Shown here: positions 16,302 to 25,118 of the stretch, piece after piece
Layout: every line of letters starts with the position of its first letter
Numbering within the stretch: position 1 is the first letter of the stretch
NCBI GenBank assembly: GCA_902790495.1
Contig: CADASK010000023.1
Span: 1-53,525, forward strand
Direction of reading: 5' to 3'
Length of the DNA: 53,525 nt
From: an uncultured Eubacteriales bacterium
GTDB taxonomy: Bacteria; Bacillota; Clostridia; Christensenellales; Aristaeellaceae
Notes under the pieces: model-generated
Database searches by the model: none
Seen by the model: the letters and a program-made list of their open reading frames with translations, nothing else
What the model was told of the DNA's origin: nothing
Program-made: the position numbers and the translations under genes

Positions 16302-18701
16302 ATGGAGCACACGGAGGCGCTGGCCATCTATGCCCAGCTGGTCAGCGCGGAGCGCGAGGAGTACCTGCGCCAGCGGGCTCTCCGGCAGCTGGAGCCGGAC
16401 ATGAAGCGCATGAGCGCCGAGGAGCGGGACGCCTGCCTCCAGGGCGAGGCCTTCGCCCGCACGCTGTACCAGCAGAAGCGGCGTGACAAGGTGTACCAGG
16501 CCCTGCAGCGGGGCGAGCTGGTGCAGGAATACCACCAGGCCGAGTTCGCGCAGCTGGAGCCGCTGATCCTCAGTGAGCTGCGGCGCGGTCATTCCGTCGA
16601 TCTGCCCTTCCTGCGTTCGGTCTCGCACAGCCGCGTCACCCTCGGCAAGGCCTACGCAGCCGTCCACCGCCTGGAGCAGCACATGCCCCAGCGCTTCTTC
16701 CAAAAGCAGCTGCCCCAGCTGACCGCCCAGACCGACCGCCAGGTGGAGCACGCCCTGCGGCACGACAACCTGACGTCCATGATCCCGGCGCGGGAGGCGG
16801 AGCGGCCGGCCCGTATCCTGTCCGCCCTGCTGGACGGGCCCTTCCGGGGCGGCGTGCCGGACAGCGTGATCGAGAAGGCCTACTTCCCCAAGAGCATGGT
16901 GATGGCGCTGCAGGAGGAGCTGTACCGCGCCTTCCCGGAGCTGGCGGCCTGCCAGAACCTCACCCTGCCGGGCGGCGAGAAGCTGGCCGCGGCCCTGCGC
17001 AGGGACATCCGCCGTGCCCAGGCCATGATCTGCACCGAGACGCGCAAGGGCTTTCCGCTCAAGCGCATCCGGCGCCTGCTGGCGTCCAACCCCTTCGTCA
17101 GCCGGCTGCAGCGCCAGACCGACGCGGCCCAGCGGCAGAAGCAGGAGCTTCAGTCCGCCCTGGTCAACGCGATCCCGAAGCGCTACATCGACCTCTATCC
17201 CCGGGCGCGGAGCATGCGCCGCCGCTTCGTGTTGCACCTGGGGCCTACCAACTCCGGCAAGACCTACGACGGCATCCTCCGCCTGCACAGCGCCATGAAC
17301 GGCATCTACCTGGGGCCGCTGCGCCTGCTGGCGGCGGAGCAGTTCGACACCCTCAACCAGGACGGCGTTCCCTGCAGCCTGGTCACGGGGGAGGAGCGCA
17401 TCCAGGTGCCGGACGCGCGGGTGCAGTCCTCCACGGTGGAGATGGCGGATCTGAAGGCCCACTACGACATCGCGGTGATCGACGAGTGCCAGATGGTGGC
17501 GGACCGCGATCGCGGCGGCGCCTGGACGGATGCCCTGCTGGGCCTGTGCGCGGACGAGATTCATGCCTGTGCCTCCCCGGACGCCGAGGCCATCCTGACC
17601 GCGATGATCCGGGAGTGCGGGGACGAGCTGCGCATCGTGCGGCACGAGCGCATGACCCCGCTGATGATGGAGCGCTCGAGCTTCCACTTCCCGGGCTCCA
17701 TCCGCCCCGGCGACGCGCTGATCGTCTTCTCCAAGGCCCGGGTGCACGCGGTGGCGGCGGAGCTGCGGCAGAATGGCTGCCGGGTGTCGCTGATCTACGG
17801 CGCGCTGCCGCCGGACGTGCGGCGCGACCAGGCTGAGCGCTTCCGCACCGGGGACTCGGAGGTCATCGTCTCCACGGACGCCATCGCCATGGGCATGAAC
17901 CTGCCGATCCAGCGGGTGGTGTTCCTGGAATCGGAGAAATACGACGGGGACATCACGCGCACGCTGACGGACGCGGAGTTCAAGCAGATCGCGGGCCGCG
18001 CCGGGCGCTACGGCATCTATGAGGTGGGCTATGTCAACGCCTTCGGCTTCTGGCGGCTGGTCAACGAGGCCCTGGCCCGGACGCTGCCGCCGCTGACCGA
18101 GGCGGTCATCCGCTTCCCGGTGTCCCTCTTGGGCCTGCCGCTGCCGCTGACGGAGATCATCCGCCAGTGGATGTCCATGAAGGACAAGGGCTTCTTCTCC
18201 AAGGCGTCCACCCAGCGCATGATGGCCCTGGCCACGATGCTGGAGAATGCCCACACGGACAAGGAGCTGCTCTACCGCTTCATCTGCATCCCCTTCGACG
18301 AGACGGAGCCGGATCTGATGGAGCGCTGGCGGGGGATGTACCGGGCCGAGTGCCGGAAGGAGCACATCGACGTGCTGGGCGCGATCCCGGAGATGATCGA
18401 CCCGGAGCTGTGCTCCACGGCGATGCTGGACGGCCTGGAGGCGGACTACCGGCGGTGCGACCTGTACTACAACTACACCCGGCTGTTCCTCGAGGAGCCG
18501 GACGGGATTCTCGAGGAGATTCAGCGCCGGAAGGATCTGATCTCCCAGGGGATCATCCACATCCTCTCCACCCAGAAGCTGCAGGAAAAGCGGTGCGCCG
18601 AGTGCCACCGCCGGCTGATGTGGAACTGGCCCCACCGCCTGTGTGACGACTGCTACCAGAAGCAGCTGCACAGGCGCGGGGGAAGAAGAATCGGAGGATA
18701 A
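16302..18701 (+). CDS. SUV3-like superfamily 2 RNA helicase with C-terminal zinc ribbon
   Basis: A 799-residue helicase. Walker A is HLGPTNSGKTYDG (~residue 313), the SUV3/SUPV3L1 signature. Motif II is DECQMVADRDRGGAWTDALL (~residue 395), where SUV3 has DEIQMI...RG.AWT.ALLG. Motif VI is QIAGRAGRYG (~residue 566). About 300 residues precede the helicase core, rich in charged helices. The last ~40 residues hold CAECHRRL...CDDCYQ, a four-Cys zinc ribbon. In mitochondria SUV3 unwinds RNA for the degradosome; a role in RNA decay or rRNA work here is inferred from family only. GGAGGTGA lies 5 bp before ATG 16302. It is monocistronic. Confidence 0.85.
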   Translation: MEHTEALAIYAQLVSAEREEYLRQRALRQLEPDMKRMSAEERDACLQGEAFARTLYQQKRRDKVYQALQRGELVQEYHQAEFAQLEPLILSELRRGHSVDLPFLRSVSHSRVTLGKAYAAVHRLEQHMPQRFFQKQLPQLTAQTDRQVEHALRHDNLTSMIPAREAERPARILSALLDGPFRGGVPDSVIEKAYFPKSMVMALQEELYRAFPELAACQNLTLPGGEKLAAALRRDIRRAQAMICTETRKGFPLKRIRRLLASNPFVSRLQRQTDAAQRQKQELQSALVNAIPKRYIDLYPRARSMRRRFVLHLGPTNSGKTYDGILRLHSAMNGIYLGPLRLLAAEQFDTLNQDGVPCSLVTGEERIQVPDARVQSSTVEMADLKAHYDIAVIDECQMVADRDRGGAWTDALLGLCADEIHACASPDAEAILTAMIRECGDELRIVRHERMTPLMMERSSFHFPGSIRPGDALIVFSKARVHAVAAELRQNGCRVSLIYGALPPDVRRDQAERFRTGDSEVIVSTDAIAMGMNLPIQRVVFLESEKYDGDITRTLTDAEFKQIAGRAGRYGIYEVGYVNAFGFWRLVNEALARTLPPLTEAVIRFPVSLLGLPLPLTEIIRQWMSMKDKGFFSKASTQRMMALATMLENAHTDKELLYRFICIPFDETEPDLMERWRGMYRAECRKEHIDVLGAIPEMIDPELCSTAMLDGLEADYRRCDLYYNYTRLFLEEPDGILEEIQRRKDLISQGIIHILSTQKLQEKRCAECHRRLMWNWPHRLCDDCYQKQLHRRGGRRIGG

Positions 18702-18714
18702 ACGGCTGCAGAGA

Positions 18715-18837
18715 ACCTCATCCGTCAGCGTCTGACGACGCTGCCACCTTCCCCAAGGGGGAAGGCTGAGAGACGGTCTCCGAATGCCTTCCCCTATGGG
18801 GAAGGTGTCAGCCCGCCTGCGGGCTGACGGATGAGGT
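18715..18837. repeat. Second palindromic repeat family: two inverted copies
   Basis: A perfect 15-bp inverted repeat ACCTCATCCGTCAGC / GCTGACGGATGAGGT bounds the element. Each half reads ACCTCATCCGTCAGC, ~10 nt, GCTG, CACCTTCCCC, 2-3 nt, GGGGAAGGC. So it is two head-to-head copies of one unit. A single copy lies at 32057. Confidence 0.85.
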
Positions 18838-18856
18838 CGTCTCTTCCAACGCAAAA

Positions 18857-18898
18857 CGGCCATGCGGGCGATAACGCTCACGCATGGCCGGCTTTTTT
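18857..18898. terminator. Bidirectional terminator between the helicase gene and thrS
   Basis: Stem CGGCCATGCG / CGCATGGCCG is followed by CTTTTTT on the plus strand and by a TTTTGCGTT tract on the minus strand. It serves the convergent helicase and thrS genes. Confidence 0.8.
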
Positions 18899-18911
18899 GA
18901 TGCTGTCAGGA

Positions 18912-20792
18912 TTATTCCGCCTTGGTCAGCAGCTCCAGGCAGCGGGTCTCGTTCATCTTCTTGCACATGGCGATGAAGCTCTCCAGCGGCACGCCGTGCA
19001 GCTGCTCCTTGCTGCCGCGCACGGTCACGGACACGGTGCCGTCCTGCTGCTCCTTGTCGCCCACCACGAGGATGTAGGGATCCTTCATGGTCTTGAAGGC
19101 CTTGATCTTCTCGTTCATGTTCTTGTCGGCGAAGTCGGCGTCCACGCGGATGCCAGCGGCCTTCAGGGCGTCGACCACCTTGTGGCCGTACTCATTGTGC
19201 TCGGTGCGGATCGGCACCACGGCCACCTGGTCGGGGCACATCCAGAAGGGGAAGTTGCCCTTGAAGTGCTCGATGATGATGCCGATGAAGCGCTCCAGGG
19301 AGCCGTAGATGGCGCGGTGGATGACCACGGGCATCTCGATGCCGCCCTCGCGGGTGGCGTAGGTCAGGCCGAAGTTGTGGGGCAGCTGGAAGTCCAGCTG
19401 GATGGTGCCGCACTGCCACTCGCGGCCCAGGGCGTCCTTGATCTGCAGGTCGATCTTCGGGCCGTAGAAGGCGCCGTCGCCCTCGTTGACCTCGTAGCCG
19501 CCCTCGCCGTACTTCTTGTCCAGAATCTTCTTCAGGGCCGCCTCGGCGCGGTTCCAGACCTCGATGTCGCCCATGAAGTCCTCGGGACGGGTGGAAAACT
19601 CGGCGCGATAGGTCAGGCCGAAGGTGGAGTAGATCTCGTCGGCGATGGCGATGATGTCGGCGATCTCGTCCTCGATCTGGCTCTCCATCACGAAGGTGTG
19701 GTCGTCGTCCTGGCGGAACTCCTGCACCCGGAACAGACCGTTGAGCTGGCCGGACTTCTCCTTGCGGTGGAGCACGTCATACTCGCTGTAGCGGATAGGC
19801 AGCTCGCGGTAGGAGTGCATGGTGCGCTTGTAGGTCATCATGGCGTTGGGGCAGTTCATCGGCTTCGCGCCCATGGTGTCGTCCTGCTCCACGTTGAACA
19901 GGGGACTGCCGGCGGGCAGCTTCACCGTGGCGGCCTCGTCCAGGCCGTCCTGGGGATTGGACAGCACGCCGGGGATCTCGGCGTCCGCCGCCAGGCTGCC
20001 GGACACGCCGGGCACCAGGAACATGTTGTTCTGGTAGTGGGCCCAGTGGCCGGAGATCAGCCAGAGCTTCTTCTTGTTGATCAGCGGGGCGGAGATCTCC
20101 GTGTAGCCGTGGCGCTCCTGGATGGAGCGGGAGTAGGCCAGCAGGGCCTGGTACATCCGCCAGCCGCGGGGCAGCCAGTAGGCCATACCGGGGGCCGTCT
20201 CGTCGAACATGAACAGGTCCAGCTGCGCGCCGATCTTCTTGTGGTCGCGCTCCAGGGCTTCCTTGATCAGGGCCTTGTGGGCCTTCAGCTCGTCGCGGGT
20301 CGGGAAAGCCCAGACGTAGATGCGCTGCAGGGCGTCGTTGTGCTCGTCGCCGCGCCAGTAAGCGCCGCTGACCGCGCGGATCTCGAAGGCCGCGTTCATC
20401 AGCTCCTGGCTGTTGTCGATGTGGGGGCCGCGGCACAGGTCCACGAAGTCGTCGCCGGTGCGGTAGATCGTGATGATCTCGTCCTCGGGCAGATCCTGGA
20501 TCAGCTCGGTCTTATACTTCTGGCCCTTGAACAGCTCCAGGGCTTCCGCGCGGGACACCTCCAGCCGCGTCCAGGGCTCGCGGCGCTTGAGGATCTCCTT
20601 CATGCGCGCCTCGATCTTCGGAAAATCCTCCTCCTTGACGGAGACGGGCAGGCGGAAATCGTAGTAGAAGCCGTCGGCAATCTGCGGGCCGATGGCGTAC
20701 TGGGTCTCGGGGCCGTACAGCTCAATCACGGCCTTGGCCAATACATGCGCCAGCGAGTGGCGGTATACGCTCAGGTAGAACTCCTTGTCCAT
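18912..20792 (-). CDS. thrS: Threonyl-tRNA synthetase lacking the TGS domain
   Basis: A 626-residue class II synthetase that charges tRNA-Thr. It begins directly with the editing domain (HSLAHVLAKA, the HxxxH zinc-like editing motif, residues ~12-21; DLCRGPHI holds the partner Cys/His). Motif 2 (RVQEFRQDDDHTF) and the catalytic zinc region (MNCPNAMM; HRAIYGSLERF) follow, then the anticodon-binding domain. ATG 20792 has GGAGG 9 bp upstream; the codons further upstream are GC-rich non-coding sequence. The usual N-terminal TGS domain (~60 residues) is absent. No T-box is possible, since the predicted leader is only ~35 nt. Confidence 0.93.
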   Translation of the reverse strand: MDKEFYLSVYRHSLAHVLAKAVIELYGPETQYAIGPQIADGFYYDFRLPVSVKEEDFPKIEARMKEILKRREPWTRLEVSRAEALELFKGQKYKTELIQDLPEDEIITIYRTGDDFVDLCRGPHIDNSQELMNAAFEIRAVSGAYWRGDEHNDALQRIYVWAFPTRDELKAHKALIKEALERDHKKIGAQLDLFMFDETAPGMAYWLPRGWRMYQALLAYSRSIQERHGYTEISAPLINKKKLWLISGHWAHYQNNMFLVPGVSGSLAADAEIPGVLSNPQDGLDEAATVKLPAGSPLFNVEQDDTMGAKPMNCPNAMMTYKRTMHSYRELPIRYSEYDVLHRKEKSGQLNGLFRVQEFRQDDDHTFVMESQIEDEIADIIAIADEIYSTFGLTYRAEFSTRPEDFMGDIEVWNRAEAALKKILDKKYGEGGYEVNEGDGAFYGPKIDLQIKDALGREWQCGTIQLDFQLPHNFGLTYATREGGIEMPVVIHRAIYGSLERFIGIIIEHFKGNFPFWMCPDQVAVVPIRTEHNEYGHKVVDALKAAGIRVDADFADKNMNEKIKAFKTMKDPYILVVGDKEQQDGTVSVTVRGSKEQLHGVPLESFIAMCKKMNETRCLELLTKAE

Positions 20793-20831
20793 GGGATGCA
20801 GCCTCCGTTTCTTCCTTAGGGTTTCCGCTTC

Positions 20832-20860
20832 ATTATAGCGGGAAAGGCGGGGGATGTAAA
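20832..20860 (-). promoter_or_regulatory. Promoter of thrS
   Basis: On the minus strand TTTACA, 17 bp, TATAAT. It lies ~40 bp before the thrS start. Confidence 0.8.
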
Positions 20861-20970
20861 GCGGTTTTTCGCTGAATTTGCCAGCTTTGGGCCTGAAAAT
20901 GCCGATCTGATCCGGGAAGCCGGACGTGGACGGGACGATTCCCGTGCCGGCCGGCGGCAGCGGGCGTTGG

Positions 20971-21000
20971 TTGATGGATCGCAAAACGCATGCATATAAT
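20971..21000 (+). promoter_or_regulatory. Promoter of the leucine-rich-repeat gene
   Basis: TTGATG, 18 bp, TATAAT, giving a leader of ~190 nt before ATG 21199. Within the leader GCTCTCC pairs with GGAGAGC (~21147-21170) shortly before the ribosome-binding site. Nothing else is recognised between 20861 and 21190. Confidence 0.65.
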
Positions 21001-21198
21001 GGTATCAATTAAGACCATACAGGACACCTAAACCAAAACTAACCCTTCTCTCAGCCTGTATTTGGCCTTTCGCTTCCTTGCCTAACGCGCCCGCGTCGGG
21101 TAAACTGTGACCAGACGGATACAAAGAAAGATACGGGAGACATGCGCTCTCCTCCTGCGGGGCGGAGAGCACCTGATGCTGAGGGAGGCGAACTGACG

Positions 21199-24100
21199 AT
21201 GAAGAAATGGCTGTTCCTTGTGACCCTGATCTGCGCGGCGCTGGTGGTCTGCGCCGCGTCGGCCGGCGGTACGCTGACACTGCCGGAGGAGCTGACGGTG
21301 ATCGAGGCGGAGGCGTTCAGCGGCTTGACTGGCGCCACCCGGATCGAGCTGCCGGCCAGTGTGCAACAGATCGGCGCAGGCGCCTTCCGAGGTACCGGCG
21401 ATCCGTCAGCAGAGCTGAGGTACTATTTTGTTCCGGCCGGCATCACGGTGGGCGCGGGGGCTTTTGAGAACTGCCGCGCAGATATCCTGATCGGTGGGAA
21501 CGAGCTGCCCAGGCTCAGCTATACCGTCTCCAGCAGCGGTGTCACCATTACCGGGATGTCCGGCCAGCCCGGCGAGGTGACGATTCCAGACACCATCGAG
21601 GGCAAGCCTGTGATTGCCGTCGGGAACAACGCCTTCAGCGGCAAGAGAAATATGACACGGGTGACGATTCCGGCCACGGTCACTAGCTTGGGTCAGAACG
21701 CCTTCCAGGGCTGTCAGGCTTTGACACAGCTGCACCTGCCAGCAGGCCTGACCAGCCTGGGCAGCGGGGTCTTCTATGATTGCCAGTCTTTGACAGCCAT
21801 TGATCTGCCTTCGGGCATCACGGTGCTGCCCAATGATGCCTTCTTTGGCTGCTACGCGCTGGCGGAGATCGACCTGACCGGCATTACCAGCCTGGGCACC
21901 AACGTGTTCCGCCAATGCCGGTCGCTGACAGTGGTCACGATTCCTGACAGCATTACCACGCTTCCGCAGTCCGCCTTTGAAGATGCCTCAGGACTGACAC
22001 AGGTGCACCTGCCCGATACCCTGACCACCATCAACAATTACGCCTTCTACGGATGCCGGGCGCTGACGGAGATCAACATCCCCGCCGGGATCACGGCAAT
22101 CCCTAACGGCGCGTTCCAGAACTGCAGTGCCCTCCGAAGCGTACAGCTGCCCGCCAGTGTGGAATCCATCGCCCAGAACGCCTTCCGCAGCTGTACCGCG
22201 CTGACCGGCATCAACTTCCCCTCGGGTCTGACCTCCATCGGCCAGGAGGCCTTCCGGGATACCTGCGTGGGCCAGGCCGCCAACGCGGTCTACAGCCTGC
22301 CCGACGGCGTAACCATCGGCTCAGACGCCTTCTATAGATGCGGCGCGGGCCTGTTGGTCGAAAAGAACAGCGGTATGGAGGACTTTGTCAGGACGAACGG
22401 CTATACCTTCGCCTACGACGCCGACGACGGCTTCCGCTACCAGTATAAGAAGGTCAGCAACGTCGACACCCTGTACCTGATCGGCTACAAGGGCGTGGGC
22501 GGGAACGTAGCGATCCCCGCGGGGCCTGTGCTCATCGGCGAGAGCGCTTTCGCGAACAATACCGCCGTGACCCGCGTGACCATCCCGAACACGGTGACGA
22601 CCCTGGACAGAGACGCTTTCCGCTATTGCACCAACCTGACCCGCGTCACCATGGCAAACAGTGTGACGGACATCGGGATCGGCTCGTTCGCCTACTGCGC
22701 TAACCTGACTGATGTGACCTTCTCCGCCAACCTCCAGCGCATCGACAGCGACGCCTTTGACTATGCATGCACGGCGGCGGGCACGCATTTCTACAACCTG
22801 CCCGACCACGTCGCCACGCTGGGCGCGACACCCTTCAGCAATTGCGGCGCGGTACCGTGCTTCAACCGCGGCAGCGATACCGCGACGCTGTTCCGCTCCA
22901 ACAACAATACAAGCAGTATCTATTATACCTATACCGGCGAGACCGATTTCCGCTATCGCTGGTACAATAACGAAGGCACCGAAGGCCATGTGGAGCGCCT
23001 GATGCAGTATGTGGGCAATGACGCCACGGTGAATATCCCCGCGTATGTTTGGATGATCGACGATAATGCCTTCCGGGACAACGCGAACGTCACGAAGGTG
23101 GTCATTCCCGAGGGCGTCACCCACATCTCCAACAACGCCTTCAGGGATTGCGCGAACCTGACGGATATCACGCTGCCAGCGTCTCTTTATGAGGTTCGGG
23201 ACAACGCCTTCTACGGCTGCGGCAGCGCCGCGGCGGCGGACTTCACGCTGGAGCTGCCCCCGAATATCGAAAACGTTATGTACGGCGCGTTCACGGCCGA
23301 GAGGATGATCCTGGTCTGCGGCCTCAATACCACCACGGCGGATAGACTCTCCAACCGCGGCTACGCCTTCGTCCGCGCCGACCGGCCGACCGAGCTGGAT
23401 TTCCGATACAAGTGGGAATATTTCAATCATGGCTGGAAATGGGGCCTCTACGACTATGTGGGCCCGGAGACCTCTGTGCGCGTGCCGGACGACTGCGCCA
23501 ATGTCAGCGGTACGATGCTGAGGACGAAGATCGACAACGGCCTGGAGCTTGTGTGCGGCCAGCTGTCCACCACCGCCGAGGGCATCTCCAAGGAGGAGAT
23601 GAACTTCACCTTCCCCGGCCACGAGGGCCTGCGCTACCGCATCATCGATGGTGTGCTGAACCTGATGGGCTGTGTGGGCAGCCCGACAGAGCTGATCATA
23701 CCCAGGGCCAATGCGTATATCGACGCGGGCTGGGAGGAGCATGTGAACCGCCACAGCTTCGAGAACATGACGTCGCTGACCAAACTGGTGCTGCCCGAGG
23801 GCATGGTCAGGGTCAAGGACAGCGCATTCCTGGGCTGCGTGAACCTGACGGACGTCACCTTCCCCGATTCCCTCAATGCGCTCGAAAACCATGCCTTCGA
23901 GCAATGCGGCAAGAACGCCGACTACGTGCACTACTACGCGCTGCCGGACAACATGACGGAGATTTCCACCAACACGGATGCCGGCTGGGGCGCGTTCACC
24001 GACATCAACAAGGGTCGCGTCTCCTGCAATCCCGACACCACGACAGCCCTGCAGCTCTCCGGCATCGACATCTACAACCACGGCGGCTCCTATCTCTTCG

Positions 24101-24684
24101 CCCTCAAGGGCCACGAGACGGACGGACTTCTGTATCAGTACAGGCAGTACACGGTGAACGATGAGCCCGTGAACCGCCTGGAGCTCAGGCGCTATGAGGG
24201 CTCCGGCGCCACGGTCAACATCCCCTCCGGCACGGGTCTGTACCGCATCGAAAACAGGGTGTTCGAGAATCATCAGGAGCTTCAGCAGGTGACCCTGCCC
24301 GACGGCCTGGTGGAGATCGGCGAGTATGCCTTCAGCGGCTGTACCCTGCTGCACGGCGGCGCGGAGGAATTTGTGATCCAGGTGCCCGGCACCGTCAAGC
24401 GCATCGGCAGAAACGCCTTCTACGAGGTGGGTAACGGCTATGCGGCCAACCGCTTCTACCTGGTGCTCCCCGGCGCGCTGGAGACCTTTGACATCAGCGC
24501 CGTCACCAAATGCAACGCCGTGTTCGTAGCCCCGGGCGGACTGGCCGAACAGGTACTGTTAAACAACTGGTATTATTACTACCTGACCCTGGCTGACGCC
24601 AAGGCGGGCACCAAATGCCAGTACCGGAGGGCCTACAACGACCAGGGGATCGAAATCGATCACATACACTATGGCCGCCGCTGA
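21199..24684 (+). CDS. Secreted BspA-like leucine-rich-repeat (LRR_5) protein
   Basis: A 1161-residue exported protein. ATG 21199 has GGGAGG 10 bp upstream and begins a signal peptide (MKKWLFLVTLICAALVV, type I site near CAASA-GG). The body is BspA/TpLRR repeats of the form IP..V..IG..AF..C..L, ~22-24 residues each, densest at residues ~25-400. Six longer blocks with a lead-in of the form YxY...L...Y.G....V.IP begin near residues 105, 412, 584, 734, 810 and 976. No LPxTG, GW, SLH or transmembrane anchor is visible at the C-terminus (ends HIHYGRR). Such proteins mediate surface or host contact in gut and oral bacteria. Its coding sequence looks less GC-biased than its neighbours. No partner gene is adjacent. 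Confidence 0.88.
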   Translation: MKKWLFLVTLICAALVVCAASAGGTLTLPEELTVIEAEAFSGLTGATRIELPASVQQIGAGAFRGTGDPSAELRYYFVPAGITVGAGAFENCRADILIGGNELPRLSYTVSSSGVTITGMSGQPGEVTIPDTIEGKPVIAVGNNAFSGKRNMTRVTIPATVTSLGQNAFQGCQALTQLHLPAGLTSLGSGVFYDCQSLTAIDLPSGITVLPNDAFFGCYALAEIDLTGITSLGTNVFRQCRSLTVVTIPDSITTLPQSAFEDASGLTQVHLPDTLTTINNYAFYGCRALTEINIPAGITAIPNGAFQNCSALRSVQLPASVESIAQNAFRSCTALTGINFPSGLTSIGQEAFRDTCVGQAANAVYSLPDGVTIGSDAFYRCGAGLLVEKNSGMEDFVRTNGYTFAYDADDGFRYQYKKVSNVDTLYLIGYKGVGGNVAIPAGPVLIGESAFANNTAVTRVTIPNTVTTLDRDAFRYCTNLTRVTMANSVTDIGIGSFAYCANLTDVTFSANLQRIDSDAFDYACTAAGTHFYNLPDHVATLGATPFSNCGAVPCFNRGSDTATLFRSNNNTSSIYYTYTGETDFRYRWYNNEGTEGHVERLMQYVGNDATVNIPAYVWMIDDNAFRDNANVTKVVIPEGVTHISNNAFRDCANLTDITLPASLYEVRDNAFYGCGSAAAADFTLELPPNIENVMYGAFTAERMILVCGLNTTTADRLSNRGYAFVRADRPTELDFRYKWEYFNHGWKWGLYDYVGPETSVRVPDDCANVSGTMLRTKIDNGLELVCGQLSTTAEGISKEEMNFTFPGHEGLRYRIIDGVLNLMGCVGSPTELIIPRANAYIDAGWEEHVNRHSFENMTSLTKLVLPEGMVRVKDSAFLGCVNLTDVTFPDSLNALENHAFEQCGKNADYVHYYALPDNMTEISTNTDAGWGAFTDINKGRVSCNPDTTTALQLSGIDIYNHGGSYLFALKGHETDGLLYQYRQYTVNDEPVNRLELRRYEGSGATVNIPSGTGLYRIENRVFENHQELQQVTLPDGLVEIGEYAFSGCTLLHGGAEEFVIQVPGTVKRIGRNAFYEVGNGYAANRFYLVLPGALETFDISAVTKCNAVFVAPGGLAEQVLLNNWYYYYLTLADAKAGTKCQYRRAYNDQGIEIDHIHYGRR

Positions 24685-24711
24685 CACTCACGTTCTTCCT
24701 CCAGCATGACC

Positions 24712-24766
24712 AGGGGCTGTCTCAAAACGATCTGAAAGGATCATAAGAGGCAGCCCCTCTTTCTCT
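24712..24766 (+). terminator. Terminator of the leucine-rich-repeat gene
   Basis: A 12-bp stem AGGGGCTGTCTC / GAGGCAGCCCCT (one G.U) with a 23-nt loop is followed by CTTTCTCT. Confidence 0.75.
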
Positions 24767-24814
24767 GGCGGAGAAATATCAATAGCTGGAAGGAGCTCCT
24801 TGCTTTTTCCACTC

Positions 24815-24843
24815 TTGACAAACCCACCGCCTCTTTCTATAAT
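24815..24843 (+). promoter_or_regulatory. Consensus promoter of metG
   Basis: TTGACA, 17 bp, TATAAT: a perfect match. It starts the T-box leader. Confidence 0.92.
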
Positions 24844-24849
24844 AAGCCC

Positions 24850-25078
24850 ACAGGCGAGGAAGGGAAGAGTACCTTCCATCGGCGTGCCAAGAGAGCTGCG
24901 GAGGGTGAGAGGCAGCCGCGCCGCGGGAGGGAACATGGCCCCGGAGCTTCGCGGGTGAGGCATCGACGGAAGTTGCGCTCAGCCCGCGACGGGTCGCACC
25001 GTTACATGCAGGAGAAGCGACAAATCAGGGTGGTAACGCGGCCAAGTCCGCCCCTGGGCGTTTGCCGCATTTTTTTAT
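24850..25078 (+). ncRNA. T-box riboswitch controlling metG
   Basis: The leader carries a T-box sequence AGGGTGGTAACGCG (25027-25040), just before a terminator whose arms GCGGC / GCCGC and CGCCC / GGGCG precede a seven-T run (to 25077). Upstream, a Stem I-like region has GCTGC/GCAGC arms around a GGAGGGTGAGAG apex. The sequence GGGAACATGGC has ATG at 24935-24937, a fitting methionine specifier. The TGGT of the T-box would pair with the ACCA end of uncharged tRNA-Met, so low charging favours antitermination. The start is estimated from the promoter. Confidence 0.9.
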
Positions 25079-25118
25079 GCCCTCTTTCATTTAAGATCTT
25101 CACGCGGGAGGAAACAGC

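Noticed and set aside
20793-20860. T-box leader for thrS
   Set aside because: The predicted leader is ~35 nt and has no AGGGTGG-type sequence.
25027-25040. The AGGGTGGTAACGCG sequence as part of a coding gene
   Set aside because: It sits between a consensus promoter and a terminator in front of metG, with no supported reading frame, which is the classic T-box arrangement.
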